Source: an uncultured Clostridia bacterium
GTDB lineage: Bacteria > Bacillota > Clostridia > Christensenellales > Aristaeellaceae
Direction: 5' to 3'
Assembly: GCA_934675735.1 (NCBI GenBank)
Contig: CAKURR010000009.1
Coordinates: forward strand, 1 to 64,000
Length of the DNA stretch: 64,000 bases
Shown here: positions 49,607-58,433 of the stretch, in pieces
Layout of the letters: each line of letters opens with the position of its first letter
Position numbering within the stretch: position 1 is the stretch's first letter
Program-made: the position numbers and the translations under genes
The notes under the pieces: model-generated
The model's database searches: none
Seen by the model: the letters and a program-made list of their open reading frames with translations, nothing else
What the model was told of the DNA's origin: nothing

Positions 49607-51673
49607 TTACGGAAGTTTCGTAATTGCCCATTGAGAATGAACTTCTGTAAATTCCGCCGTCTCGGCAATATATTTCCGTTTGCTTGTCTGTGCCACAAGC
49701 ATTTTCTTACTTTCAGGCGAAAATGCCGCCACCATCGGCACGGGATATTCCGAATTTCTGCCGTCCATCCCGCGGACACAGATTTCCTCCGCCTTTCCGT
49801 CGCGAAGATACATCAGCCCAAAATGGCGGGCTGATTCCTGCTCATCTGTGCTTATCCGATGCCGGTTAAACAGAGCGACCGAACCGCCGATACGCATAAA
49901 CGTTTCCCGCGACGCCGACGCGCCCGTGTTCTCGCTGATGACATATTCCTCAAACATACAGCCGTTTTCATCTAGGTGAATCAGCTGCTGTTTGTTCACC
50001 GCCGTCATCGAATCATCCGTTGCCCACATCGTGCCGTCCGCCTGCGGATACAAGTTCGTCACATGGAAGCCTGCGCTCAGCGCATTCTCCCCCGCTTCTC
50101 GAATTTTTCTGCCCTGCATGTCGTAAAAAATCATCAGCGTTCTTTGCGTCGATTCATCCCAGCCGACAAGCACATAACCGTCCCGTGTCGCATACAGCGA
50201 CGGAATATACTTCCGCATATCGCTCAAATCCAGCCGGAAAACCACGCCGCCGTCTTCATCCAGCTGCGCGTAAAACGGCAGACTCTTCGGCCCGACCCAG
50301 CCGCTGACCAACATGCCGCCGTGCCCCGATTCGCTGAAAAGCGTCTCCTGACTGCCCGCATCCATCCCGCTGAGCACATCGGCCGACGGAAGCTGCCGTC
50401 GTTCCAGCAGCTTTCCGTCCCCGCTCAGCGTCGCCAGCTCATAAAGCTCGTATTCAAATGCATGCTCGACCTCGCGATTTCGGTTGAGCATCAGCTGAAT
50501 CCGCCCATCCTCCAGCTGCATGGCGCCCGAAACGCCGCAATACTCGTTTTCCTGTGCGTCAATCGTTGCTCGCCAGAGAATCTCGCCGTTTTCATCCACA
50601 CAGGCGGCAAACGCACAGCGCGTATCCCTGTTATTTTCCGCCAGCTCCTGCCCTGCAAGCAAAACCGTTCCGTTTTGCAGCGTCAGCAGCTCGTCAATCC
50701 GCATATTTTCCCAAATTACAATCTGCGGTTCAATCATCGTGATCGTCTGTTCATGGCGCGCCAGTTCGCGTTCATCGTCCTGCTCCAACGTATCCGAATG
50801 ATGATACGCAGCCGCCGCTTCTTGCGGCGATTCCACACCCCAATAACCGTCCACGCTTGTGAGCACATCGCCCGCGCCGGAAATGCACGCGCTCTCGGTC
50901 TGCCACGTGCCCGTTTCGTCACAGACTGTCAGATATACGGTATAATACGGCGGCTTCACGCCCAACTCGGAACGATGCACCGCAAAGCTCAATTCCGCCA
51001 GCTCGGCGCTTTCCATCTGTTCAGCCGTAAAACCGAACGCTTCCCGAATCGCTTCTTTGGCAATCTGAACAGCTTCCTCGCACGAAATGTCGTTTTCGTC
51101 CGGCAAGAGGTTGACATCCTCATCATAGCCGCCCAGCTCAAATTCATTTTCCAGTTCAGAATAAGCAGCCTTCTGTTCCAGACTCCATTCGGGGTCAAGT
51201 TCGCCCAGCTCCTGCTGCATGATGCTGTGCAGCGAAATATGCCGTTTTCCTCCGGCAGTCGCCGCATAATGACCGATGAACAGCGCATCCAGCGCCGCTT
51301 CCCGCTTCTTTGCGCCGTTCGCTTGCAGTGCGGCGGCCCACTCGGCGTCATCCTCTTCCAAATCATACTTGAGCAACAGTTCGGCCACGGCTTCCTTCTC
51401 GCTGAGCGACCAGTTTTCCATGTAACTGCTTGCCAGCGGAAGCTCCCGCACCTCGGCGAAAAAGCCGCTGAGCGCCGCAATTGCCAGCGCCGTTGCCGCA
51501 ATCAAAACGAGCAGCGCCGCCGCAATCAAAACCGTGACCGGTTTGCGCCGCACGCTTCTTGGTCTGCGCCTTGTGGGCAGGCTGCGCAGGGTTTGCCGCA
51601 TCTGTGCTTCAAACGCCGCATCCATCGGCGGATACAGCCGTCTGAGCGTCTTTTCGTCAATCACCCGCTTCAC
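49607..51673 (-). CDS. Membrane-anchored anti-sigma-like protein with large extracellular region
   Basis: A 688-residue protein encoded directly after an ECF sigma factor; its GTG start overlaps the sigma stop. Residues 1-45 are cytoplasmic and basic (MKRVIDEKTLRRLYPPMDAA) and would bind the sigma factor; one transmembrane helix spans about 46-70. The external part begins with helices (AVAELLLKYDLEEDDAEWAA), then a PepSY-like segment (CEEAVQIAKEAIREAFGFTA). It ends with beta-rich repeats that resemble a propeller (DGTMWATDDSMTAVNKQQLI). The large outer region suggests sensing of an extracellular signal. The anti-sigma role is inferred from operon structure. Confidence 0.75.
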   Translation of the reverse strand: MKRVIDEKTLRRLYPPMDAAFEAQMRQTLRSLPTRRRPRSVRRKPVTVLIAAALLVLIAATALAIAALSGFFAEVRELPLASSYMENWSLSEKEAVAELLLKYDLEEDDAEWAAALQANGAKKREAALDALFIGHYAATAGGKRHISLHSIMQQELGELDPEWSLEQKAAYSELENEFELGGYDEDVNLLPDENDISCEEAVQIAKEAIREAFGFTAEQMESAELAELSFAVHRSELGVKPPYYTVYLTVCDETGTWQTESACISGAGDVLTSVDGYWGVESPQEAAAAYHHSDTLEQDDERELARHEQTITMIEPQIVIWENMRIDELLTLQNGTVLLAGQELAENNRDTRCAFAACVDENGEILWRATIDAQENEYCGVSGAMQLEDGRIQLMLNRNREVEHAFEYELYELATLSGDGKLLERRQLPSADVLSGMDAGSQETLFSESGHGGMLVSGWVGPKSLPFYAQLDEDGGVVFRLDLSDMRKYIPSLYATRDGYVLVGWDESTQRTLMIFYDMQGRKIREAGENALSAGFHVTNLYPQADGTMWATDDSMTAVNKQQLIHLDENGCMFEEYVISENTGASASRETFMRIGGSVALFNRHRISTDEQESARHFGLMYLRDGKAEEICVRGMDGRNSEYPVPMVAAFSPESKKMLVAQTSKRKYIAETAEFTEVHSQWAITKLP

Positions 51674-52149
51674 GCAAACGTCACCTCCCCGTCAATCTTG
51701 GCCCGCACCGCGCGTCTCGCACGAAAAAGCCGATTTTTCACCGTTGTTACCGGCACGCCGAGCGTCTGTGCAATCTCCTTTTCGGAATAGCCCTCCATAC
51801 AGCGCAGCAGCAGCGGCACACGCAGCTTTTCAGGCAGATTCTCAATCGCGCCCCTCAGTTCGTTTTCCGCGGCGGTCAAATCGTCGGGCGCAACGCCTTC
51901 GGGCATCTGCTCGACGGGCACGACGCGCATGCGCCTTCGCTGGATGTTGTGGCATTCGTTGATGACAATGCGGGTCAGCCATGCGCGAAACTGTTCGGGT
52001 CTGGCCGTATCCAGCCGTTCCCACGCGCGCAGCAGCCCCTGCTGAACGGCATCCTGCGCGTCGTAACTCGTATGCAGAATGCTCACGCTGAGCCGATACA
52101 GGCTCTGCATGTTTTCCTCCGCGGCGCGGGCAAATTCGCTCGCTTCCAT
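51670..52149 (-). CDS. ECF-type RNA polymerase sigma factor
   Basis: A 159-residue sigma-70 family factor. Region 2 includes YRLSVSILHTSYDAQDAVQQ and RAWERLDTARPEQFRAWLTR; region 4 has LPEKLRVPLLLRCMEGYSEK, EIAQTLGVPVTTVKNRLFRA. GGGGG precedes ATG 52149 by ten bases. It is coupled to the downstream anti-sigma-like gene. It would direct transcription in response to an extracytoplasmic signal. Confidence 0.93.
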   Translation of the reverse strand: MEASEFARAAEENMQSLYRLSVSILHTSYDAQDAVQQGLLRAWERLDTARPEQFRAWLTRIVINECHNIQRRRMRVVPVEQMPEGVAPDDLTAAENELRGAIENLPEKLRVPLLLRCMEGYSEKEIAQTLGVPVTTVKNRLFRARRAVRAKIDGEVTFA

Positions 52150-52225
52150 TCTTTTGTTCCCCCTTTCGCCGAATCGTTGAAATCCGTTTCACTTGATATA
52201 CGCGTCAAGGCGCGAAAAGTTTGAT

Positions 52226-52265
52226 AAAAAAGGCACATCGCGCGAAACATGCACGGTGTGCCTTT
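52226..52265 (-). terminator. Rho-independent terminator of purL
   Basis: On the minus strand AAAGGCACA pairs with TGTGCCTTT across an 18-base loop, followed by six T residues (ending 52226). It lies 15 bases after the purL stop. Confidence 0.82.
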
Positions 52266-52280
52266 CAAATCTTCATTCAG

Positions 52281-55200
52281 TTACTTGAAATACCCCACGC
52301 CGGATTCAAAAATCTTTTGATTCTTTTCGCCGGGGATATTCTTGGCGACGTTATCGCCGATGCGCTCGCTGTGGCCCATCTTGCCGAGCACGCGGCCGTC
52401 GGGCGAGCAGATGCCCTCGACCGCCCAATACGAGCCGTTCGGGTTTTCGGGCATTTTCACCGCGGGCACGCCGTCGAGGTTGCAATACTGCGTGACAATC
52501 TGGCCGTTCGCCACCAGCTGCTTGAGCTGGGCTTCGCGGCAGACGAAGCGGCCCTCGCCGTGGGAAATCGCGACCTGATGCACGTCGCCGACGTTCACGC
52601 CCGCCATCCACGGGGACTTGACGGAGGAGACGACGGTGCGCACGTGCGTGGCGGCGTGGCGGCCGATGGTGTTGTAGGTCAGCGTCGGGTCATCCTCGCC
52701 GAGCGTGCGGATTTCGCCATACGGCACAAGCCCGAGCTTGATGAGCGCCTGAAAGCCGTTACAGATGCCCAGCATCAGGCCGTCGCGCTTGTTCAGCAGG
52801 TTCATAATCGCTTCCATGATGCGCGGGTTGCGCAGTGCGGTGGCGATGAACTTGCCCGATCCGTCCGGCTCGTCGCCCGCCGAGAAGCCGCCCGGCAGCA
52901 TCACAATCTGCGCGCGGTCGATGCCCTTGGCCAGCGCCTCAACGGATTCCTCGATACCCTTGGCGGTCAGGTTGCGGAAAACAAACACATCCGTTTCCGC
53001 GCCCGCGCGGCGGAACGCCTTTTCGCTGTCCAGCTCGCAGTTCGTGCCGGGGAAGGACGGGATGAACACGCGCGGCTTGGCGATTTGGAGCTTCGGGCGC
53101 GCGGTGCTGCGCTTCTCATAGGGGATGAACGGCGCGGTCGTGTGCTTGGCCTTCGCGTCGGTCGGGAAAACGGTTTCCAGCGGCTCGCTCCACGCGCTGC
53201 GCGCTTCCGACAGGCTCAGGTTCATGCCGCAGGCGGTAAGCGTCGCGCTTTCGGTCGTCACGCCGATTTCGCGCAGCCCCGACGGAACGGGCGCGCCCTC
53301 CTTCAGCTCGGCCACAATGCCGCCGTAGGCGGGCAGGAATAGCGCGTCCTCCTCCACATCCGTCAGATTCACGCCGATGCGGCTGCCCAGCGCCATCATC
53401 GTCACCGCCGCCGCAATGCCGCCGCGGCCGACCGTGTGCGCGCTGAGCACGTCGCCGCGCAGAATCGCCCGATGCAGCGATTCGTAGAGCATCAGCGCCT
53501 TGTCGTATTCGGGCACAAGCGCGTCATCCGTCGGCAGGGTCAGCAGCGCCAGACGATGGCCCGCGCCCTTGAGATCGGTGGAAACGACGTCGCGCGCGTC
53601 TGCCATGCCCACGGCGAAGGAGACGAGCGTCGGCGGAACGTGGATATCCTCAAACGTGCCGCTCATGGAGTCCTTGCCGCCGATGGAGGCCGTGCCGAAG
53701 CCGAGCTGGGCGCTCAGGCCGCCGAGCAGCGCCGCCGCGGGCTTGCCCCAGCTGAGCTTGTTTTTGTTCAGCCGCTCAAAATATTCCTGAAAGGTCAGCC
53801 GCGCGCGGGAAACGTCGCCGCCCGCCGCGCAGATTTTCGCCAGCGACTCCGTGACGGCGTAAACCGCGCCGTGGAACGGGCTCCACGTGCTCAGGTCGGG
53901 GTCATAGCCGTGGCTCATCAGCGTGGCCGTGGTCGTTTCGCCCGCCGTGGGAATCAGCGCGGCCATCGCCTCGTTCGGGCTGTCGCGGTATACGCCGCCG
54001 TAGGGCGCGAGAATCGTGCCCGCGCCGATGGTGCCGTCAAACCGCTCGACAAGCCCCTTCTGCGAGCAGATGTTCAGGTCGGAAAGCATCGCCAGCCACG
54101 CCTCGCGCACGGTGCGGTTCTTCGCGAAATCAGGCTTTTGGGTGAGGTACGGCGCGGCCTCGTCCGGCGCGGCGACCTCCGCTTCGGCGTGCTGGGTCAC
54201 GCCGTTGGTATCCAGAAATGCGCGGGAGAGATCGACAATCGTCTTGCCGCGCCAGTGCATCACCAGACGCGCCTCTTCGGTGACGACGGCCACCTGCGTG
54301 GCCTCCAGATTCTCCTCATAGGCCATCTGCTTGAAGCGCTCCAGCATACTCGGCTCGATGACGCAGGCCATGCGCTCCTGCGATTCGGAAATCGCCAGCT
54401 CCGTGCCGTCCAGACCCTCATACTTTTTCGGCACGGCGTCCAGCTTGATGACCAGACCGGGCGCAAGCTCGCCGACGGCCACGCACACGCCGCCCGCGCC
54501 GAAGTCGTTGCAGCGCTTAATCATCTGCGCAAACTCCGCGTGGCGGAACAGACGCTGGATGCAGCGCTCGGTCGGCGCGTTGCCCTTCTGCACCTCCGCG
54601 CCGCAGGTAGTCAGCGACTGCGCGTTGTGCGCCTTGGAAGAGCCCGTCGCGCCGCCGCAGCCGTCGCGGCCCGTGCGGCCGCCGAGCAGCATCACGATAT
54701 CGCCCGCCTCCGGCTGCGCGCGGCGCACATGGTCGCGCGGGGTCGCGGCGATGACCGCGCCCAGCTCCATGCGCTTGGCGACAAATCCCGGGTGATAATA
54801 CTCCTGCACCTTGCCCGCCGCCAGACCGATTTGGTTGCCGTAGCTGGAATAGCCCTGCGCCGCGGTCGTGGTGATGCGGCGCTGGGGCAGCTTGCCCGCC
54901 CGGGTGCGGCTGTACGGCGTGCGCGGGTCGCCCGAACCGGTGATGCGCATCGCCTGATAGACATAGCTGCGGCCGGAAAGCGGGTCGCGGATTGCGCCGC
55001 CGAGGCAGGTTGCCGCGCCGCCGAAGCCCTCGATTTCCGTTGGGTGGTTGTGCGTCTCGTTTTTGAACATGATGAGCCACGGCTCGTCTTTGCCGTCCAC
55101 ATTCGCGGTGACGACGATGGAGCAGGCGTTGATTTCGTCGGAAGCGTCGAGGTCGTCGAGTTTGCCCAGCCTGCGCAGCGCCTTCGCGCCGAGCGTGGCC

Positions 55201-56027
55201 ATATCCATCAGCGAGATATCCTTCTTGCGCGCGCCGTAAACGTCTTTGCGCGTGTCGATATACAGCTCGTAGGCCGCCTTGACGGGCGCGGTGAATTTGC
55301 CGTCGTCAAACGCGATGTCGTCGATGGCGGTGAGGAAGGTCGTGTGGCGGCAGTGATCCGACCAGTAGGTATCGATGGCGCGCAGTTCGGTCACGCTGGG
55401 ATCGCGCTTCTCGGTGTCGCGGAAATAATCGCGGCAGAAGCATAAATCCTCCGCGCTCATCGCCATGCCCATGCGCGCCACCATGTCGGCGAGCGCCTTG
55501 TCATCCATCTGCGTGAAGCCCTCGACAATCGCCACGTCGGCGGGCGCTTCGGTCTGCAAAGCCAGCGTCTCCGGCTTTTCCATGCTCGCGCGGCGCGCCT
55601 CGACGGGGTTGATGACGTGGTGCGCAATCGCATCCATCATCTCGCGGGTCACGCCCTCGACGGCGTAGACCTTCGCGCAGGCGACCTTCGGCCGCGCCTG
55701 CTCCGGGCTGAGCAGCTGCAGGCACTGGGCGGCGCTGTCCGCGCGCTGGTCATACTGGCCGGGCAGATATTCCACCGCGAGCAGCTGCGCATCCAGCGCG
55801 GGCAGGTTTTCATCATAGAGCACGTCGGCGTTCGGCTCGGAAAAGATGATGCCGCGGGCGCTCTCAAACGCCGCGTCGGAAAGCCCCTCGACGTCGTAAC
55901 GCTGGAAGATGCGAACGCGGGCAATCGCATCCGTGCCAAGGGCCTCGCGCAGCTCCTGACAGAGCTGGCGGGCGGCCACGTCATACCCGGGGCGCTTTTC
56001 CGCATAAATTCTTCTGACTCGGCTCAT
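52281..56027 (-). CDS. purL: Phosphoribosylformylglycinamidine synthase, single-chain
   Basis: A 1,248-residue enzyme converting FGAR, glutamine and ATP to FGAM in purine synthesis. The order is an N-terminal PurS-like region, two AIRS-like ATP domains (FKNETHNHPTEIEGFGGAAT, DFGAGGVCVAVGELAPG, and the second GKDSMSGTFED), and a C-terminal class I glutamine amidotransferase: VFIPSFPGTNCELDSE, nucleophile Cys in LMLGICNGFQAL, and SHGEGRF. This is the clostridial fused type. ATG 56027 follows AAGGAGG. No other pur genes lie in the window. The upstream region has a good promoter and PurR-box-like repeats. Confidence 0.96.
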   Translation of the reverse strand: MSRVRRIYAEKRPGYDVAARQLCQELREALGTDAIARVRIFQRYDVEGLSDAAFESARGIIFSEPNADVLYDENLPALDAQLLAVEYLPGQYDQRADSAAQCLQLLSPEQARPKVACAKVYAVEGVTREMMDAIAHHVINPVEARRASMEKPETLALQTEAPADVAIVEGFTQMDDKALADMVARMGMAMSAEDLCFCRDYFRDTEKRDPSVTELRAIDTYWSDHCRHTTFLTAIDDIAFDDGKFTAPVKAAYELYIDTRKDVYGARKKDISLMDMATLGAKALRRLGKLDDLDASDEINACSIVVTANVDGKDEPWLIMFKNETHNHPTEIEGFGGAATCLGGAIRDPLSGRSYVYQAMRITGSGDPRTPYSRTRAGKLPQRRITTTAAQGYSSYGNQIGLAAGKVQEYYHPGFVAKRMELGAVIAATPRDHVRRAQPEAGDIVMLLGGRTGRDGCGGATGSSKAHNAQSLTTCGAEVQKGNAPTERCIQRLFRHAEFAQMIKRCNDFGAGGVCVAVGELAPGLVIKLDAVPKKYEGLDGTELAISESQERMACVIEPSMLERFKQMAYEENLEATQVAVVTEEARLVMHWRGKTIVDLSRAFLDTNGVTQHAEAEVAAPDEAAPYLTQKPDFAKNRTVREAWLAMLSDLNICSQKGLVERFDGTIGAGTILAPYGGVYRDSPNEAMAALIPTAGETTTATLMSHGYDPDLSTWSPFHGAVYAVTESLAKICAAGGDVSRARLTFQEYFERLNKNKLSWGKPAAALLGGLSAQLGFGTASIGGKDSMSGTFEDIHVPPTLVSFAVGMADARDVVSTDLKGAGHRLALLTLPTDDALVPEYDKALMLYESLHRAILRGDVLSAHTVGRGGIAAAVTMMALGSRIGVNLTDVEEDALFLPAYGGIVAELKEGAPVPSGLREIGVTTESATLTACGMNLSLSEARSAWSEPLETVFPTDAKAKHTTAPFIPYEKRSTARPKLQIAKPRVFIPSFPGTNCELDSEKAFRRAGAETDVFVFRNLTAKGIEESVEALAKGIDRAQIVMLPGGFSAGDEPDGSGKFIATALRNPRIMEAIMNLLNKRDGLMLGICNGFQALIKLGLVPYGEIRTLGEDDPTLTYNTIGRHAATHVRTVVSSVKSPWMAGVNVGDVHQVAISHGEGRFVCREAQLKQLVANGQIVTQYCNLDGVPAVKMPENPNGSYWAVEGICSPDGRVLGKMGHSERIGDNVAKNIPGEKNQKIFESGVGYFK

Positions 56028-56087
56028 GATGGTTGTTCCTCCTTGCGCGTTTTCAAAAGCTCGGCTTAAAATCAAAACAGCATTCGC

Positions 56088-56116
56088 ATTATATCATCAA
56101 ATGTTCGTGTTTGCAA
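56088..56116 (-). promoter_or_regulatory. purL promoter
   Basis: On the minus strand TTGCAA (56116-56111), 17 bases, TATAAT (56093-56088), about 60 bases before the start codon. Confidence 0.75.
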
Positions 56117-56186
56117 TCTCATTTCCGCACTTTTCGGCTCAAGACGCGCAGTTTTTCGTTTTTGTTCGGCTGCATTTACGAACATT
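56100..56186. promoter_or_regulatory. PurR-box-like inverted repeats between purL and traX
   Basis: AATGTTCG at 56100-56107 and CGAACATT at 56179-56186 are perfect 8-bp inverted copies. In orientation both resemble the Bacillus PurBox (AWWWCCGAACWWT): AAACACGAACATT on the minus strand and ATTTACGAACATT on the plus strand. A third GTTCGG core lies at 56164-56169. Each outer box overlaps one of the two divergent promoters. The spacing of about 61 bases is longer than in B. subtilis, so function is uncertain. Confidence 0.45.
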
Positions 56187-56214
56187 GACAAAGGATTGCA
56201 CGCTGCTGTATGAT
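56185..56214 (+). promoter_or_regulatory. Sigma-A promoter of traX
   Basis: TTGACA (56185-56190), 18 bases, TATGAT (56209-56214). The -10 box includes the ATG at 56210, so translation must start downstream. Confidence 0.8.
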
Positions 56215-56275
56215 AGGGAAGCTTGAAACTGCTTTGGAAAGCAACGCTCCGTTTTCAGAAAGGAGGGAACGCGCT

Positions 56276-56980
56276 CTGTCCTCGTTTGCTCTGCGCCTGA
56301 TTGCGCTGGTCTGCATGTGCATCGACCACGCGGGGCTGGCGCTGTTTCCGTCCGCAAGCGCGTTTCGCTGCATCGGGCGGTTGGCGTTTCCGCTTTACTG
56401 CTTCCTGCTCGTGCAGGGCTTCCGCCACACGCGGGATATCCGCGCCTATGCGCGGCGGCTGTTGCTTCTGGCCTGCGTTTCGGAAATCCCGTTTGACCTG
56501 CTGATTTTCGGTCGGGCTTCCAGCGCGATGGAGCAAAACGTCGTCTTTTCGCTGCTGCTGGGGCTGATGGCGCTGTATGCGGCCAAAGCGCTCGCCGCCC
56601 GTCCCCTGCCGTGCGCGCTGGCGATTTTGACGCTGATGCTGCTGGCAATGGCGTCCCAGGTGAGCTACGGCTGGCTGGGCGTGGCGCTGTGTCTGGCCTA
56701 CGCCTGCGCGGGCGACAATAAAAAGCGTCAGGCCCTGTTCACGGTGCTGCTGACGCTGCTGTATGCTTTGACCCTGCTGCTTTCGGGCGTGGCGCGCCCG
56801 TGGGTGACGGTTTCCCTCTGCGCGATGCTCTCGGCCATCCCGATTCTGCTCTATAACGGCAGGCCCGGCCCGCGCGGCAAGGCGCTGACGCTTTTCTTCT
56901 ACGCGGCCTATCCCCTCCACCTTTGCGCGCTGGTGCTGATTCGGGCCATGCGGATTATCCCGCCGTACTTTTTGGGGTGA
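56276..56980 (+). CDS. TraX family integral membrane protein (CTG start)
   Basis: A TraX-family protein (PF05857) of 234 residues with about eight hydrophobic helices. The start (M/L)SSFALRLIALVCMCIDH and GRLAFPLYCFLLVQGFRHT with RRLLLLACVSEIPFD are diagnostic. The frame is open from ATG 56210, but that codon is inside the promoter's -10 box. AAAGGAGGG (56259-56267) sits nine bases before an in-frame CTG at 56276, matching where homologues begin, so CTG initiation is likely. F-plasmid TraX acetylates pilin; chromosomal relatives probably acylate surface polymers. A terminator follows. Confidence 0.85.
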   Translation: MSSFALRLIALVCMCIDHAGLALFPSASAFRCIGRLAFPLYCFLLVQGFRHTRDIRAYARRLLLLACVSEIPFDLLIFGRASSAMEQNVVFSLLLGLMALYAAKALAARPLPCALAILTLMLLAMASQVSYGWLGVALCLAYACAGDNKKRQALFTVLLTLLYALTLLLSGVARPWVTVSLCAMLSAIPILLYNGRPGPRGKALTLFFYAAYPLHLCALVLIRAMRIIPPYFLG

Positions 56981-57010
56981 GACGCAAGTTTTCCATATTG
57001 AACACACACA

Positions 57011-57042
57011 AAAATCCGGCAGACCGCAATCTGCCGGATTTT
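57011..57042. terminator. Bidirectional Rho-independent terminator
   Basis: AAAATCCGGCAGA-CCGCAA-TCTGCCGGATTTT, a perfect 13-bp stem between convergent traX and the Dabb gene, with T runs on both strands. Confidence 0.93.
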
Positions 57043-57052
57043 TTATAGTGGC

Positions 57053-57340
57053 TCAATCCTCGTAATCAAAAATCGCTTTCTTCTCGAGCATACCGCCGAA
57101 CTGTTCCTTCCACCGGTGATGAATCTCGGACGCGTCCCAATTCGGCAGGGCCGCCTTATCCATCTCCACGACAATCATCAGGTCATAGCGGTTATCGCGC
57201 GCGACGCAGTTTTCTTGAATCGTGATTCCATGCACGCCTTCGACAGGCGCGGCGCTCGCAAACAGCGCCTTTACGCTTGCAATCGCGGCGGGTTTATCCG
57301 TCACGGACGCGTTGAACTTCGCGATGATGCAGTGATTCAT
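57053..57340 (-). CDS. Dabb (stress-responsive A/B barrel) family protein
   Basis: A 95-residue dimeric alpha/beta-barrel protein. It begins MNHCIIAKFNASVTDKPAAI, with GVHGITIQENCVARDNRYDL and VVEMDKAALPNWDASEIHHR in the middle, the usual PF07876 arrangement. The molecular function is not defined in bacteria. It starts 12 bases after the uppP gene and is probably co-transcribed with it. Confidence 0.85.
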   Translation of the reverse strand: MNHCIIAKFNASVTDKPAAIASVKALFASAAPVEGVHGITIQENCVARDNRYDLMIVVEMDKAALPNWDASEIHHRWKEQFGGMLEKKAIFDYED

Positions 57341-57352
57341 GATATTGCCCCC

Positions 57353-58195
57353 TTATTTCAGCAGGAAGTAGACGGCCACCAGCGCGCCGAGGATGATGCG
57401 ATACCAGCCGAACGCGGTAAAGCTATGCTGCTTGATGTAGCCGATGAACGTCTTGATGGCGATGATGGAGACGACAAACGCGCTGACGCAGCCGATGCCC
57501 AGAATCAGCAGCTCTTCGGACGTGAAGGACAGGCCGAACTTGAGCACTTTAATCAGGCTTGCGCCCGCCATTGTCGGGATGGCAAGGAAGAAGCTGAATT
57601 CGGAGGCCGCCGCACGGGAGCAGCCCATCAGAATGCCGCCGAGAATCGTCGCACCGGAGCGGCTCGTGCCGGGCACGAGCGAGAGCACCTGAAACAGGCC
57701 GATCATCAGAGCCATGCGCATATCGATAAGCTCGACGTTTTGGATGCGGGCGCGTCGGCGCGTATTCTGGTGTTTCTCGACGAGGATGAACGCCACGCCG
57801 TAGAGGATCAGCATCGCGGCGACGACAGGCGCGTTATGCAGGTGCGCATCCATCCAGTCGTCAAACGGAATGCCGACAATCGCGCTGGGCAGAATGGCCA
57901 CGACGACCTTGACCCAGAGCATGACGGTATCCGGCTTAAACAGGCCGACGACCCCTTCGCCCTTCTTCGGCTTTTTGAACGGCCAGAGTTTCGGGAAATA
58001 CAGCACGACGACCGCCAGAATCGCGCCGAGCTGGATGACCACCTCGAACATCGATTTGAACGCGTCGGACATTTGCAGCTGAATGAACTCATCCAGCAGA
58101 ATCATGTGACCCGTGGAGCTGATGGGCAGCCATTCGGTGATGCCCTCCACGATACCGAAAAGCAGGGCTTTCAGCGACTCGATGAAAAGATTCAT
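57353..58195 (-). CDS. uppP: Undecaprenyl-diphosphatase UppP (BacA family)
   Basis: A 280-residue membrane phosphatase that recycles undecaprenyl pyrophosphate and confers bacitracin tolerance. It has eight or so helices and the two hallmark motifs: EGITEWLPISSTGHMIL (residues 17-33) and PGTSRSGATILGG. ATG 58195 follows AAAAGGAG; the longer frame runs into repeat sequence. A palindromic repeat arm lies immediately upstream of the ribosome site. Confidence 0.95.
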   Translation of the reverse strand: MNLFIESLKALLFGIVEGITEWLPISSTGHMILLDEFIQLQMSDAFKSMFEVVIQLGAILAVVVLYFPKLWPFKKPKKGEGVVGLFKPDTVMLWVKVVVAILPSAIVGIPFDDWMDAHLHNAPVVAAMLILYGVAFILVEKHQNTRRRARIQNVELIDMRMALMIGLFQVLSLVPGTSRSGATILGGILMGCSRAAASEFSFFLAIPTMAGASLIKVLKFGLSFTSEELLILGIGCVSAFVVSIIAIKTFIGYIKQHSFTAFGWYRIILGALVAVYFLLK

Positions 58196-58204
58196 AAGTT
58201 TCTC

Positions 58205-58433
58205 CTTTTTTGGGGCGCTGCCCCAAACCCCGGCAGGGAACTGAGTTCCCTGCACCTTCCACTTATTGATTGCTGCGCAATCAATATAAAATCTCTGTAC
58301 TATTTTAATCGTCCAACATAAGAAAAAGATGAAATTTTCTTATGTTTTCTTGATTGCAAAGCAATCAATATGGGGGAAATCCAAGAACCTCAGGTTCTTG
58401 GCAGGACTCGGGGCAGCGCCCCCAACGTCCCCC
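58205..58433. repeat. Complete palindromic repeat element
   Basis: Left arm GGGGCGCTGCCCC with GCAGGGAACTGAGTTCCCTGC; centre with TTGATTGCTGCGCAATCAA, CATAAGAAAA/TTTTCTTATG and TTGATTGCAAAGCAATCAA hairpins; right arm CCAAGAACCTCAGGTTCTTGG and GGGGCAGCGCCCC. It starts after the DUF2461 stop codon and ends at the uppP ribosome site. Confidence 0.87.

Noticed and set aside
53436..55445. 669-codon plus-strand open frame
   Set aside because: Antisense shadow of purL.
56210..56275. ATG 56210 as start of traX
   Set aside because: It lies inside the TATGAT -10 box and has no ribosome site.
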